Below are positions 18,920-28,581 of a DNA stretch of 64,000 nucleotides, in pieces. Below the pieces are notes generated by a model. That model did no database searches. It had not been told where the DNA came from and was given only the letters and a program-made list of their open reading frames with translations. The stretch's first letter is position 1; each line of letters begins with the position of its first letter. The position numbers and the translations under genes were made by a program. Where the stretch lies: contig NZ_BSSU01000009.1 of assembly GCF_030161415.1 (NCBI RefSeq), positions 62,001-126,000 on the forward strand. The letters are read 5' to 3'. Source of the DNA: Thalassotalea eurytherma (GTDB lineage: Bacteria > Pseudomonadota > Gammaproteobacteria > Enterobacterales > Alteromonadaceae).

Positions 18920-20221
18920 ATGAAAAAAACTCTACTCGCTAGTCTCATACTAGCCTCTACCTCATTTTCTTTTTCTGCGGCGACAGATACACAATCTGTG
19001 GCTCAAATAGCCGATACCATTTAGGCTGATGTTATTAAATGGCGTCGCCACTTTCATCAAAACCCAGAGTTATCTAATCGAGAGTTTGAAACAGCGAAAA
19101 CTATTGCTAAGTTTTTGCAAGACCTCAATTTACAAGTGACGACTGGTGTTGCTAAAACCGGTGTTGTAGCGTTGTTAGATACAGGTAAACCTGGGCCAAC
19201 TATCGCGTTACGTGCTGATATCGATGGGTTGCCAGTCACAGAAAATACCAATTTACCATTTGCGTCTAAAGCCATGGGCGAATTTGACGGTAATCAAGCG
19301 GGTGTCATGCACGCATGTGGCCATGATACCCATATTGCTATGTTAATGGGTGCGGCAACAGTACTAACCCAAATGAAAGAGCAGTTACGTGGCAAAATCA
19401 AATTCATTTTCCAGCCAGCTGAAGAAGGTGCACCTGCCGGTGAAGTAGGTGGCGCTGAAATTATGGTTAAAGAAGGTGTTCTCAAAAATCCAAATGTTGA
19501 TGTTATTTTTGGTCTGCATATCTCGTCTGATAAAGATGTTGGTACTGTTCATTACCGTGAAGGCGGTATCATGGCAGCTGTAGACCCATTTAAAGTTGTT
19601 GTAAAAGGAAAGCAATCACACGGTGCTTACCCTTGGTTAAGTGCTGACCCAATTGTGACTTCAGCTCAAATCATTATGGGCCTTCAAACAATTGTTAGCC
19701 GTGAAGTAGAGCTTATCGACAGTGCAGCGGTTGTGAGTATAGGTAAAATAACCGGTGGCAACCGCTCGAATATCATCCCAAATGAAGTAGAGATGATTGG
19801 TAAAATTAGAAGCTTAAATCCAGATACAAGAGAGCATATTCATGAAGCCGTGCATAGAAAGGTAAATGCTATTGCTGCGAGTATGAATGCCACGGCAGAA
19901 GTAACGCTACCATTAGATTACCAATACCCAATTACTTACAACAAACCTGAGTTAATGCAAGAGATGTTACCTGTTTTAAAAGAAACAGCAGGTCAGGAAA
20001 ACGTTAAGTTAACGAAAGCGGTTACCGGTGCTGAAGACTTTTCATTCTTCCAAGAAAAAGTGCCTGGTTTATATTTATTTGTAGGAGGTAAAAGTAGAGA
20101 TATTCCAGCAAGTGAAGCACCAGGTCACCACACACCAGAATTTAAAATCGATGAAAGTGGTATGGCACTTGGCGTTAAATTACTGAGTAACTTAACAATC
20201 GATTATATGAAAAATCATTGA
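18920..20221 (+). pseudogene. M20 family amidohydrolase/peptidase interrupted by an in-frame TAG
   Basis: A 433-residue M20/M40-type metallopeptidase frame (hippurate or amino-acid amide hydrolase type). Signal peptide MKKTLLASLILASTSFSFSA. The conserved WRRHFHQNPELS, ACGHDTHIAMLMG (metal ligands), FQPAEEGAPAGE and GAEDFSFFQ blocks are all present. A TAG at 19022-19024 (codon 35) interrupts it between the signal peptide and the catalytic domain. The remainder can start only from a non-ATG codon (TTG 19115), which would lose the export signal and WRRHFH motif. A CAG-to-TAG change would explain it. Everything after the stop looks under selection, so the change is recent or an error. Confidence 0.82.
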
Positions 20222-20246
20222 TCTAGATAATTCTTTCAACAGTAAT

Positions 20247-20274
20247 AGGTGTTAAAATATTATTTTTAACACCT
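20247..20274 (+). terminator. Terminator after the M20 peptidase gene
   Basis: An 11-bp AGGTGTTAAAA / TTTTAACACCT stem with a 6-nt loop and a T-rich tail, 26 nt past the stop. Confidence 0.75.
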
Positions 20275-20290
20275 TAATTTTTTATCGACT

Positions 20291-20944
20291 ATGACATTTT
20301 TAGAAAAGATTCGCTGTTTATTTACTTTTGGGCAAGGTGTCGCGTTACCAATGCCTGAACTTGATGAAGAAACAACACCGTTAGCACTATTTGAAAAATG
20401 GTTTAATGATGCAAACAAAGCCGGCATTTTATTGCCCGAATCAATGTCAATTAGCACATGTGGTCATGATGGACAGCCAAAATCACGTATGGTGTTATTA
20501 AAAGCGTATGACGAACAAGGGTTTGTTTTTTATACCAACTATGGAAGTGACAAGCACCAACAACTTTCTGAAAACAGCAAAATAGCGATTCTTTTTCACT
20601 GGGGCGTTCTTCAACGTCAAGTACGCATTGAAGGTACAATAGAGCACACCTCAAAAGAGCAATCAGAACAATATTTTCATTCTAGAGATCGCGGCAGCCA
20701 AATTGGTGCTTGGGCATCTCATCAAAGTCACGTAATGACTGACAATAATGAATTAAAGAACCGTGTTCAACATTTCACTGAAAAATTTAAAGGACAAGAA
20801 ATACCATTACCTGAGTTTTGGGGTGGTATCCGTGTTGTACCAACCTACTTTGAATTTTGGCAAGGACGTGCGTCGCGATTACACGACAGACTTTGTTTCG
20901 ATGTCACTCAAACACCTAATCAGGTGTTTAAACGCCACCCTTAA
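20291..20944 (+). CDS. pdxH: Pyridoxamine 5'-phosphate oxidase
   Basis: 217 residues with the PdxH hallmarks: PKSRMVLLKAYDEQGFVFYTNYGSDK for FMN/PLP binding, RQVRIEGTIE, SRDRGSQIGAWAS and the C-terminal FWQGRASRLHDRL. It oxidises PNP and PMP to PLP with FMN. A start at ATG 20291 gives the usual N-terminal helix length. No strong ribosome-binding site is visible, so the start is less certain than the identity. Confidence 0.93.
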   Translation: MTFLEKIRCLFTFGQGVALPMPELDEETTPLALFEKWFNDANKAGILLPESMSISTCGHDGQPKSRMVLLKAYDEQGFVFYTNYGSDKHQQLSENSKIAILFHWGVLQRQVRIEGTIEHTSKEQSEQYFHSRDRGSQIGAWASHQSHVMTDNNELKNRVQHFTEKFKGQEIPLPEFWGGIRVVPTYFEFWQGRASRLHDRLCFDVTQTPNQVFKRHP

Positions 20945-21068
20945 ACAATATGTACATGGCAAGTGTTATAGAAACGCTTGCCAGATATACTGTTGATTAG
21001 TTGACCTAAATCAACTCTCAACCACAAGCTTTATGCCAACATGAATCTTACAGGATGTAGGAGGGTTT

Positions 21069-22544
21069 ATGGGGCAGAACATTGAACAAGTTAGTTTTAG
21101 CGACGCACAATTTACGCACTTTACTGAAGCGTTGCACGAACAGCTCGATGCGTTAAAGCATATTATAGCTGAGCCAAATTTTGGCAATGCGCCACTTAAG
21201 TTTGGTGCTGAGCTTGAAATGTACTTAATTAACGATCAAGGTGAAATCAGTCTTTCAAACCAGCAACTAATTGGTGACCTCAATGATCCCCAATACCAAC
21301 CCGAACTTAATCGCTACAACCTAGAGCTTAACCTTGAACCAGTCGACTTAGCGGGGACACCTTTTTCAGCGCTTCAGCGTCAAATGAAAGCGAAAACGGA
21401 TCATTTAGAAGTCATCGCTAAAAACCGTCGGGTTAATGTGTTGCCGATAGGGATATTACCGACACTTGAGAAGCAACATTTGAACGTTGACTTTATGACA
21501 GACCTTCCCCGTTATCATTGTTTATCCAAATACCTGTATAAAGCCCGTGGTGATGCCTTCAAAATTAATATTAATGGTGACGAGTCATTATCTGAAAATA
21601 TTGATGATATTAGTGCTGAAGGCGCTAACACCTCATTTCAAGTCCATTTGATGATTGAGCCAAGTAAATTTACAGATGTTTATAATGCTGCCCAGCTTAC
21701 CTTACCCTTGGTCACAGCGGTCAGTGCAAATTCCGCTATTTTTCTCGGCAAACGGCTTTGGGATGAAACACGTATCGCATTATTCAAGCAGTCTATCGAT
21801 ATACGTAAGCCTGACAACACACCATGGCAAGAACAGCCAAGAGTTAATTTTGGTTTTGGCTGGTTACACGGCTCCCCCTGGCATTTATATAGTCAAGCGG
21901 TGTGTTTGTTTGAACCAATTATGCCTGTAACAAGCAATAAGCCAACAACCGGTTTATTGCCTGAGCTTAATGAACTTTCATTGCATTTAGGTACCACATG
22001 GCCTTGGAATCGTCCGGTTTATTGCAATCAAGGCAATGGCCATATTCGCCTAGAGTTTCGGGCAATTCCTGCAGGCCCAACGAGCCTAGATATGCTCGCT
22101 AACGCTGCGTTTGCTATTGGTTTAGCTACAGGGGTTGCAAATAATATCGATGAATACACCAGTGTTTTGCCTTTTCAATATGCTGAATATAATTTCTATC
22201 GCGCGGCTCAATCAGGCATCAATGCCAAAGTACTTTGGCCATTTTCACATAAATACCACGTAGGTGAAGTTGAGATTTCTTCAGTAATCACAAAGTTACT
22301 GCCAGTAGCCAAACAAGGTCTATTACAACTCAATATTGAGGAAGCAGAAGCAGATAAGTTTTTATCAATCATTGCCGCGCGACTGGCATCAGGCATTACT
22401 GGCGCCATTTGGCAAAAACAGACATTGGCAGAGTTGACCAAAAAGATGACTAATCATGATGCCTGTAAGGCACTTACCTTGTTATACCTTGAAAACTGCC
22501 GTAGCTGTAAACCAGTTCATGAATGGGAGCGCATATGGAAATAG
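21069..22544 (+). CDS. GCS2-like glutamate-cysteine ligase family enzyme
   Basis: 491 residues, with LKFGAELEMYLI, NRYNLELNLEPV and RLEFRAIPAGPTS, the pattern of the GCS2 / carboxylate-amine ligase superfamily. These enzymes join an amine to an activated gamma-carboxylate using ATP. It is longer than YbdK-type enzymes (about 370), and no specific substrate can be read from the sequence. A strong ribosome-binding site (GTAGGAGG) precedes ATG 21069. The downstream AstE-like gene starts inside its last codons, so the two are translationally coupled and probably act on one substrate. It could be annotated as glutamate-cysteine ligase, but the partner suggests a different amide product. Confidence 0.65.
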   Translation: MGQNIEQVSFSDAQFTHFTEALHEQLDALKHIIAEPNFGNAPLKFGAELEMYLINDQGEISLSNQQLIGDLNDPQYQPELNRYNLELNLEPVDLAGTPFSALQRQMKAKTDHLEVIAKNRRVNVLPIGILPTLEKQHLNVDFMTDLPRYHCLSKYLYKARGDAFKININGDESLSENIDDISAEGANTSFQVHLMIEPSKFTDVYNAAQLTLPLVTAVSANSAIFLGKRLWDETRIALFKQSIDIRKPDNTPWQEQPRVNFGFGWLHGSPWHLYSQAVCLFEPIMPVTSNKPTTGLLPELNELSLHLGTTWPWNRPVYCNQGNGHIRLEFRAIPAGPTSLDMLANAAFAIGLATGVANNIDEYTSVLPFQYAEYNFYRAAQSGINAKVLWPFSHKYHVGEVEISSVITKLLPVAKQGLLQLNIEEAEADKFLSIIAARLASGITGAIWQKQTLAELTKKMTNHDACKALTLLYLENCRSCKPVHEWERIWK

Positions 22545-23551
22545 ATTTTTCAGAAATATGCTATCTAAAAAACCCAAGTAGCAATACATTGAAAGCTGAC
22601 TATCGGCAATTTTTACTGTCGTTATATGGTCCAACCGTAATTGATATCACCAACAAAGAGAGCGATGACTGGTATGTCATTACAACACTGCTGCATGGCA
22701 ATGAACCTTCTGGTTTTATTGCCTTACATCAATGGTTAAGCCAAAAAAAGAAACAAAATCATATTAACTTTAGATTTATTATTTGCTCCGTGGAAGCGGC
22801 AAATTCAACGCCCTTATTTAGTAAACGGTTTCTTAATGAAGGCTTAGATATTAACCGTTGCTTCAATCACGTGGAAACCTCCGGCTACTACTTACGAGCT
22901 AATATTATCGAGCATGCCGTTAAGGCAGTTAACCCCAAACTTGTTATTGATATGCATAACACCTCAGGCAGTAGTCCAGCTTTTTGTGTTAGCGCACATA
23001 TGGATAAACAACACTTGAAACTTGCAAGTTTCTTTTGTGAAAACTTAATTCTTTCACATATAACATTAGGGGCATTGATGGAAATAAACATAGATTGCCC
23101 GGTAATCACCCTAGAATGTGGCGGTTGTAATGATATACAAGCAAACCAAGTAGCTTTCGAGGCTATTACTACGCTAGCAAATGGTGTTGATTTAACGTCA
23201 TCACATAAACAAACAATCAAAGTGATACATCACCCGATGAGGCTTCAATTGGCAAAGGATGTATCTTTAGCTTTTGGTGTAGAAGATCAAGGCAACGATG
23301 GTGTAACCATTATCTCAAATATCGAGCAATTTAATTACGGGAAATGCCATGCTGGTCAAATTCTTGGGTGGTTGGACAGTGATGGTCTAAAAAACTTAGT
23401 CTTGCTAGATGAATATAAACAAAACGTTATCGACGACTACTTCTATTTTGAAGACAGCAGACTCATTGCCGCCTGTGATTTTCAAATATTTATGGCAACT
23501 CGACAAAGTCAAATAGCTAAAAGCGATTGCTTGCTATATATCACTGCGTAA
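22535..23551 (+). CDS. AstE/aspartoacylase family deacylase
   Basis: 338 residues of the succinylglutamate desuccinylase/aspartoacylase (M14-like zinc) superfamily. Motifs are LHGNEPSGFIALHQW (zinc His and Glu), LDINRCF, VIDMHNTSGSSPAF (second His) and ITLECGG (catalytic Glu). These enzymes remove acyl groups from amino acids. The ATG at 22535 was chosen because GGGAGC precedes it, 10 nt inside the end of the GCS2-like gene. No arginine-degradation (ast) genes are nearby, so it is not assigned as astE. Confidence 0.75.
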   Translation: MEIDFSEICYLKNPSSNTLKADYRQFLLSLYGPTVIDITNKESDDWYVITTLLHGNEPSGFIALHQWLSQKKKQNHINFRFIICSVEAANSTPLFSKRFLNEGLDINRCFNHVETSGYYLRANIIEHAVKAVNPKLVIDMHNTSGSSPAFCVSAHMDKQHLKLASFFCENLILSHITLGALMEINIDCPVITLECGGCNDIQANQVAFEAITTLANGVDLTSSHKQTIKVIHHPMRLQLAKDVSLAFGVEDQGNDGVTIISNIEQFNYGKCHAGQILGWLDSDGLKNLVLLDEYKQNVIDDYFYFEDSRLIAACDFQIFMATRQSQIAKSDCLLYITA

Positions 23552-23565
23552 CAGCTATCGTTTAT

Positions 23566-24441
23566 TTAGAGGTTCAAATACTCAAACGCAGCCTTTTTAA
23601 GGCGTCTATCTATTGTTCGCTGAAAAGCAGGAGACTTAGCATTGAAGAGGTATATTGATTGCACAGCAGGCGTTTTATGATCTGATAGCGTAATCAAAGG
23701 CCTATTAAAATTTAACGATGTTTTGCTACTTGGATGAACATCAACGACTTTGCCTCTTTCTTTTGCGATAATCTCAAAGCGACGATTAGCAATTAAGTTG
23801 TTTAACTGTTTCGACAGACCGGTTTCTAAACGACTGATCGCCCGAATATGGCTGTTGTAATGCAAAGGCTGTGACCTTTGCTTTGATTTAGCTAACTTTA
23901 GCTCACCTTTCAATTTAGCCAAGAGGTTTGATTTATCTAATTTAAATTGCTGATAAGTCGCAGGTATTCGATCATAAAAGACGATACTCTGAATCGCATG
24001 ATTAAGCTCAGACACTTCGTTTGCTAATCTCGATAAGGTTTGGTTACGCCTTGCAACTAATGCTTTTTTCTTATTGCTATACTCAGCAATTTCAGTCCGT
24101 GTTTGCACAATCAATTGACGCATCAACTCATCTGCATGAGGTTGATTATCTTCAAAAGACAAACTAAACAGCCGATAGCCAATATCAACGAAGTCATTGG
24201 GCTGTACCCAAACATCGTCAACCCGAACTTGAGCAACATCAATCGTAGATAATTGATTGTTTTCCAATAACCATAATTGAATATCTTGCCTGATAAAGTA
24301 GAGCAAGTAACAGGCAAGACTTGTCGCTATTGTCGTAAGAACAATGAAAAATGCACGCGCTTGTTTAATATTGATTTTATAAAGCACACTTGCTGGGCAA
24401 AAATGGGAAACGCTAAAGGTTCCCTTTTTAGCTAAAGACAT
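23566..24441 (-). CDS. Orphan HlyD-like membrane adaptor protein
   Basis: 291 residues with one N-terminal membrane helix (FFIVLTTIATSLACYLLYFI), half of a lipoyl-like motif (VWVQPNDFVDIGYRLFSLS), a coiled-coil region at about 100-215 and a return lipoyl half (KVVDVHPSS ... NRPLITLSD). This is the layout of HlyD/EmrA periplasmic adaptors, but short and lacking the usual beta-barrel domain. No ABC transporter or RND permease is adjacent. It is convergent with the deacylase gene and downstream of mutS on the same strand. Function unknown. Confidence 0.5.
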   Translation of the reverse strand: MSLAKKGTFSVSHFCPASVLYKINIKQARAFFIVLTTIATSLACYLLYFIRQDIQLWLLENNQLSTIDVAQVRVDDVWVQPNDFVDIGYRLFSLSFEDNQPHADELMRQLIVQTRTEIAEYSNKKKALVARRNQTLSRLANEVSELNHAIQSIVFYDRIPATYQQFKLDKSNLLAKLKGELKLAKSKQRSQPLHYNSHIRAISRLETGLSKQLNNLIANRRFEIIAKERGKVVDVHPSSKTSLNFNRPLITLSDHKTPAVQSIYLFNAKSPAFQRTIDRRLKKAAFEYLNL

Positions 24442-24525
24442 ATCAAATTCCTTTTGATTTCAATAGCTAAAATTTATAGTACAAAGTTCAAGATTGTGCA
24501 AATAACGTCAATAAGTAATGAGTAT

Positions 24526-27102
24526 TTACACGGATTTTTTTAGTTCAAACAATAGTTCTAGCGCCTGTCTAGGCGTAATATCATCAACATCTAGGCGAGC
24601 TAACTTTTGTAACACTACGTGGGGCTCATCGATTAGTGGTAATTGTGTTTGTTGATTAGTTGACTCTTGCAGGCCAACACCCGCTTGTTGCTCTGTTTCT
24701 AGCTCTGCTAATTTTTGTTTAGCACGCGCTACCGCTGCTTTAGGCACACCTGCCAACTGAGCAACTTGTAAGCCAAAACTTTTACTCGCTGCACCTTCTT
24801 GTATCGCATGCATAAAGATAATGTTATCGCCATGCTCCACTGCGTCTAAATGGACATTAGCTAGTGTATCTATTTGCTCTGAAAGTAATGTTAATTCGAA
24901 ATAATGGGTAGCAAATAAGGTAAAGGCCTTTAATTTTAGTGCCAACATTTCCGCGCAGGCCCAAGCTAGAGACAACCCGTCATAAGTACTTGTGCCACGA
25001 CCGATCTCATCTAATAAGACTAAACTTTTTTCAGTGGCATTATGAAGAATATTCGCTGTTTCTGTCATCTCTACCATAAACGTAGAACGTCCACTGGCTA
25101 AGTCATCTGAGGCGCCAATTCGGGTAAAGATACGATCAACTAGCCCTATCGTTGCAGCTTGTGCTGGCACATAAGCACCAATATGAGCCATTAAAACAAT
25201 AAGCGCCGTTTGTCGCATATAGGTCGATTTCCCCCCCATGTTAGGGCCTGTTATCACCAACATTTTGCGCTTTTCGTCTAATCTAACAGGGTTCGCAATA
25301 AACGGCTCGACAGTCATTTGCTCGACAACAGGATGACGACCGCCTTCAATAGAGATACCAGGTTCAACTGTCAGCTGTGGCTTGACATAGTTCAAGCGCT
25401 CAGCTGTTTGAGAAAAGGTATTCAAGACATCAAGTTCTGCCAAATTTTCAGCTAAGGATTGTAATGAAGCCAGATCAGGGAGTGTTAAATCAAAAAGCTG
25501 TTCATAGAGTTTCTTTTCTAACGCAAGAAAGCGACTTTGCGCGGTAAGTACTTTCTCTTCATGTTGTTTAAGCTCATTAGTAATAAAACGCTCATTATTT
25601 TTTAGTGTTTGTCTTCTAATATAGTGGTCGGGCACCTCATTAGAAGATGCGCGACTAATCTCAATATAAAATCCATGAACCTTGTTATAACCTACTTTAA
25701 GGGTTGGAATACCTGTTGCTTCACGCTCACGTAACTCAAGCTGAGCAAGATAATCACTTGCACCTTGGCTTAAGTTTCTAAGCTCATCAAGCTCATCGTT
25801 ATAACCAGGCGCAATAACACCACCGTCTCGAATAAGTACTGGTGGATTATCAACAATCGCTTTTTCAAGTAGCGCCTGTAAAACCGGCTGTGGGGCAATT
25901 TCTTGTGCAATCAGCTTGAGATGATTTGCCGTAACATCAAATAAATCTTCAGCGATATTAGGCAGTGCGGCTAAAGCGTTACGTAAACGCGCAAAATCAC
26001 GAGGCCGTGCTGTACGCATCGCAATGCGAGAAACAATTCGCTCAATATCACCAATAGGTTTTAAAGAATGGGCGATAACTTCACTTAAATCTAAGTCGAG
26101 TATATTGGCTATCGTTGCTTGGCGTGCAGACAGTACTTGAAGATCTCGCAGTGGAAAATGAATCCAACGTTTAAGTAAACGTGACCCCATTGGCGTTATA
26201 CTTGTATCTAAAATAGCAGCAAGAGTATTTTCAATACCACCTTGTAAGTTCTGGGTTAATTCGAGGTTTCTTCTTGTTGCGGCATCAAGCACTACACCGG
26301 TTGTCGCTGACTCACTAATGATAGAACGAATATGAGGTAACGCTGTACGCTGTGTATCTTTTACGTATTGAAATAGACAACCTGCCGCGCAAATGGCGTA
26401 GTGTTTATCTTGAACACCAAAGCCCGATAAATCTTTCGTACCAAACTGTTTAGTTAGCACGGACAGCGCTGTATCAATATCAAACTCCCAGTCAGGACGC
26501 TTTCTTATTCCTTTAAAGTGTTGAATAAGACCATATTCAATAAATGATTCGGGATAGAGCAGTTCTGCTGGCGATAAGCGCTGTAATTCAGCTTGCAATT
26601 GCTCCGATGTTTCAGGCTCTGTTACAACAAAGCGGCCTGAACTAATATCTAAGTAGGCGATACCAAACTTAGTCTTGTTTTCAAAAACTGCAACCAACAA
26701 ATTATCTTGTCTATCAGTCAATAACGCTTCGTCACTGACCGTACCAGGTGTAACGACTTTAACAACTTTACGTTCAACAGGCCCCTTACTTGTTGCCGGG
26801 TCACCGACTTGTTCACAAATAGCAACTGATTCACCTAATTGAACAAGCCGAGCAAGATAGTTTTCAACCGCATGATACGGCACCCCTGCCATTGGAATAG
26901 CATTACCACCTGATTTTCCACGAGCCGTTAATGAGATATCAAGCAGATCAGCTGCACGTTTCGCATCATCGAAGAACAGCTCATAAAAGTCACCCATACG
27001 ATAAAATAATAGAATGCTAGGAAACTCTGACTTAATTGCCAAATATTGGCGCATCATTGGTGTGTGAGAAGAAAAATCATTTTCTTTAGAGGCTTTATTC
27101 AT
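24526..27102 (-). CDS. mutS: DNA mismatch repair protein MutS with element-supplied N-terminus
   Basis: 858 residues. The mismatch-binding Phe-x-Glu motif is [14 protein letters not shown] in domain I, and the ATPase has Walker [10 protein letters not shown] at about 619-627 plus [14 protein letters not shown] and the FATHYFEL motif. It recognises mispairs and recruits MutL. The first nine codons (MNKASKEND) come from the integrated element; the body joins at the 30-bp repeat 27050-27079, which encodes FSSHTPMMR. The original start, MTKSPAD, is stranded at 34048. The frame is kept across the junction. Transcription must now start within 27103-27265 of the element or from farther right on the minus strand. 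Confidence 0.97.
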   Translation of the reverse strand: MNKASKENDFSSHTPMMRQYLAIKSEFPSILLFYRMGDFYELFFDDAKRAADLLDISLTARGKSGGNAIPMAGVPYHAVENYLARLVQLGESVAICEQVGDPATSKGPVERKVVKVVTPGTVSDEALLTDRQDNLLVAVFENKTKFGIAYLDISSGRFVVTEPETSEQLQAELQRLSPAELLYPESFIEYGLIQHFKGIRKRPDWEFDIDTALSVLTKQFGTKDLSGFGVQDKHYAICAAGCLFQYVKDTQRTALPHIRSIISESATTGVVLDAATRRNLELTQNLQGGIENTLAAILDTSITPMGSRLLKRWIHFPLRDLQVLSARQATIANILDLDLSEVIAHSLKPIGDIERIVSRIAMRTARPRDFARLRNALAALPNIAEDLFDVTANHLKLIAQEIAPQPVLQALLEKAIVDNPPVLIRDGGVIAPGYNDELDELRNLSQGASDYLAQLELREREATGIPTLKVGYNKVHGFYIEISRASSNEVPDHYIRRQTLKNNERFITNELKQHEEKVLTAQSRFLALEKKLYEQLFDLTLPDLASLQSLAENLAELDVLNTFSQTAERLNYVKPQLTVEPGISIEGGRHPVVEQMTVEPFIANPVRLDEKRKMLVITGPNMGGKSTYMRQTALIVLMAHIGAYVPAQAATIGLVDRIFTRIGASDDLASGRSTFMVEMTETANILHNATEKSLVLLDEIGRGTSTYDGLSLAWACAEMLALKLKAFTLFATHYFELTLLSEQIDTLANVHLDAVEHGDNIIFMHAIQEGAASKSFGLQVAQLAGVPKAAVARAKQKLAELETEQQAGVGLQESTNQQTQLPLIDEPHVVLQKLARLDVDDITPRQALELLFELKKSV
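27050..27079. repeat. attachment-site copy, left end of element, inside mutS
   Basis: A 30-bp direct repeat starting CGCATCATTGGTGTGTGAGA, identical to 34002-34031. It lies within mutS codons for FSSHTPMMR. Sequence identity ends at both sides of the 30 bp, as expected for the crossover core of a tyrosine recombinase. Confidence 0.92.
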
Positions 27103-27265
27103 ATTGGGACTTCGTTCTCTTTTTTATTTTTAAAGCCTTATTTTATAGGGCTTTGCCATTCTACACTCTGTTTCTGGCTGTTTCAGACAATATCAAATTA
27201 AATCTGTAAATTAAGTGGATCTAGTGTAGTTTTTTATGTAACCTATCATTAATCAGGTAGAGAGA
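27103..27265. promoter_or_regulatory. Element-supplied divergent control region for mutS and integrase
   Basis: 163 nt separating the new mutS start (minus) from the integrase (plus). On the minus strand a weak candidate promoter for mutS is CTGAAA, 17 nt, TAGAAT (around 27158-27186). The 7-mer CTACACT/AGTGTAG occurs at 27161-27167 and 27223-27229, and a 16-bp segment at 27219-27234 is repeated inverted at 31997-32012. These may be recombinase arm sites or operators. A regulator binding here would affect both mutS and int. Confidence 0.5.
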
Positions 27266-28576
27266 GTGCGCCAACACCCTCAAAACCCTAACCACTTTGT
27301 TACTTTGGATAACACTATGGCTAAACCTAATTCTACAGCAATCACACCGTTAGCGGCAAAGCGTTTTAAATACGATCCCCAATCAGGAAAGAAACCTTCT
27401 TTTCTGGCAGACGCTCCCCCTTATTCTGGACTTAGATTATTGGCTTATGAGTCCGGAAATAAAACTTGGGTTTATCGTTATCGCAATAAAATCACAGGCC
27501 AACTAAAGCAAATCAAAATAGGCTCTTTCTCTGAAAGTGATTTAGGCCTAAAAAAGGCTAGAGAATATTTTAATTCTTATAAAGCTGAACGTGATGCAGG
27601 TGGTTGCCCTGCGACAAGGTTAAAAGAGGAAAAACTAGAAGCAAGGGAGCAACTTAAGCTAGCCAAGAAGAAACCTTATACCGTTGCCGATATGATGGAA
27701 CATTATATAACTGAGCATGTTGAACAGAAGCGCTCTATTAAAGGTTACACAGAGATAAACCGTCTATCTAATAAAGATATAATTCCACATATAGGCAAGA
27801 TAAAAGCTACAGAACTATCTAGAGCAAACGTACATGATTTAATTCAGCTTATTGCTAAAAGAGCGCCTGTTATTGCTTGTGATGTAAGGCGCGAATTAAG
27901 AGCTGCTTTTGAACATGGTATTTCAGCCGGCCGTATTCCTGAGCATTCAAACAATCCCACTACTGGCGTAAAGGCCCCACAAAGGAACCAAGGAAAGCGG
28001 ATTTTACTTGATGATGAAATCACTCTTTTTCTTGAGTGGCTACCAACTGCAACAATAAGCCAAAATGTTAAAGATGCTTTGTTACTATCTTTATTTACTG
28101 GCTGCCGAACTGGTGAAATAGTAAAGGCTGATTGGAAAAGTATTGATCTTAAAAAAGGCACTTATCATTTGAAAGATACTAAAACAGGTTTAAGCCGAAC
28201 AGTTCAACTATCTAACCAAGCAATATACCTTCTCAATAGCCGCAAGAATGATTCTAAATATGTTTTCCCAAGCAATAGAGGCACAAAGCACATTAAGCAA
28301 CATGCAATAGTTTGTGCGCTTTCTCAGCCTAAGGCAGATGGAATTAAACCAAGAGACTCTTTGAAAATTGATGATTGGTCAGCACATGATTTAAGGCGAA
28401 CAACTAGGTCAGGCTTAAGCCGTTTACGCTGTCCCTCAAATATTGCCGAAGCCGTTTTAGGCCATAGTAAAAAAGGCGTTGAAGGAACTTATGATTTACA
28501 CCAGTACGAAGATGAATGTAAAGAGTGGTTGCAAACGTGGTGTGATCACCTTTCTTCTTTGGCTAGCAAGGAATAG
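27266..28576 (+). CDS. P4-type tyrosine integrase
   Basis: Up to 436 residues. An N-terminal DUF4102-like domain (SGLRLLAYESGNKTWVYRYR, then IKIGSFSE) is followed by a SAM-like core-binding domain (about 137-230) and a catalytic domain. The catalytic set is complete: Arg281 (GCRTGE), Lys306, His374 and Arg377 (HDLRR), His400 (LGHSKKG) and Tyr409. It recombines the element at the 30-bp repeat in mutS. The frame begins with GTG 27266; ATG 27317 (MAKPNSTAITPL) is an equally possible start, since neither has a strong ribosome-binding site. It reads inward from the left end, divergent from mutS. Confidence 0.92.
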   Translation: MRQHPQNPNHFVTLDNTMAKPNSTAITPLAAKRFKYDPQSGKKPSFLADAPPYSGLRLLAYESGNKTWVYRYRNKITGQLKQIKIGSFSESDLGLKKAREYFNSYKAERDAGGCPATRLKEEKLEAREQLKLAKKKPYTVADMMEHYITEHVEQKRSIKGYTEINRLSNKDIIPHIGKIKATELSRANVHDLIQLIAKRAPVIACDVRRELRAAFEHGISAGRIPEHSNNPTTGVKAPQRNQGKRILLDDEITLFLEWLPTATISQNVKDALLLSLFTGCRTGEIVKADWKSIDLKKGTYHLKDTKTGLSRTVQLSNQAIYLLNSRKNDSKYVFPSNRGTKHIKQHAIVCALSQPKADGIKPRDSLKIDDWSAHDLRRTTRSGLSRLRCPSNIAEAVLGHSKKGVEGTYDLHQYEDECKEWLQTWCDHLSSLASKE

Positions 28577-28581
28577 AGCAG

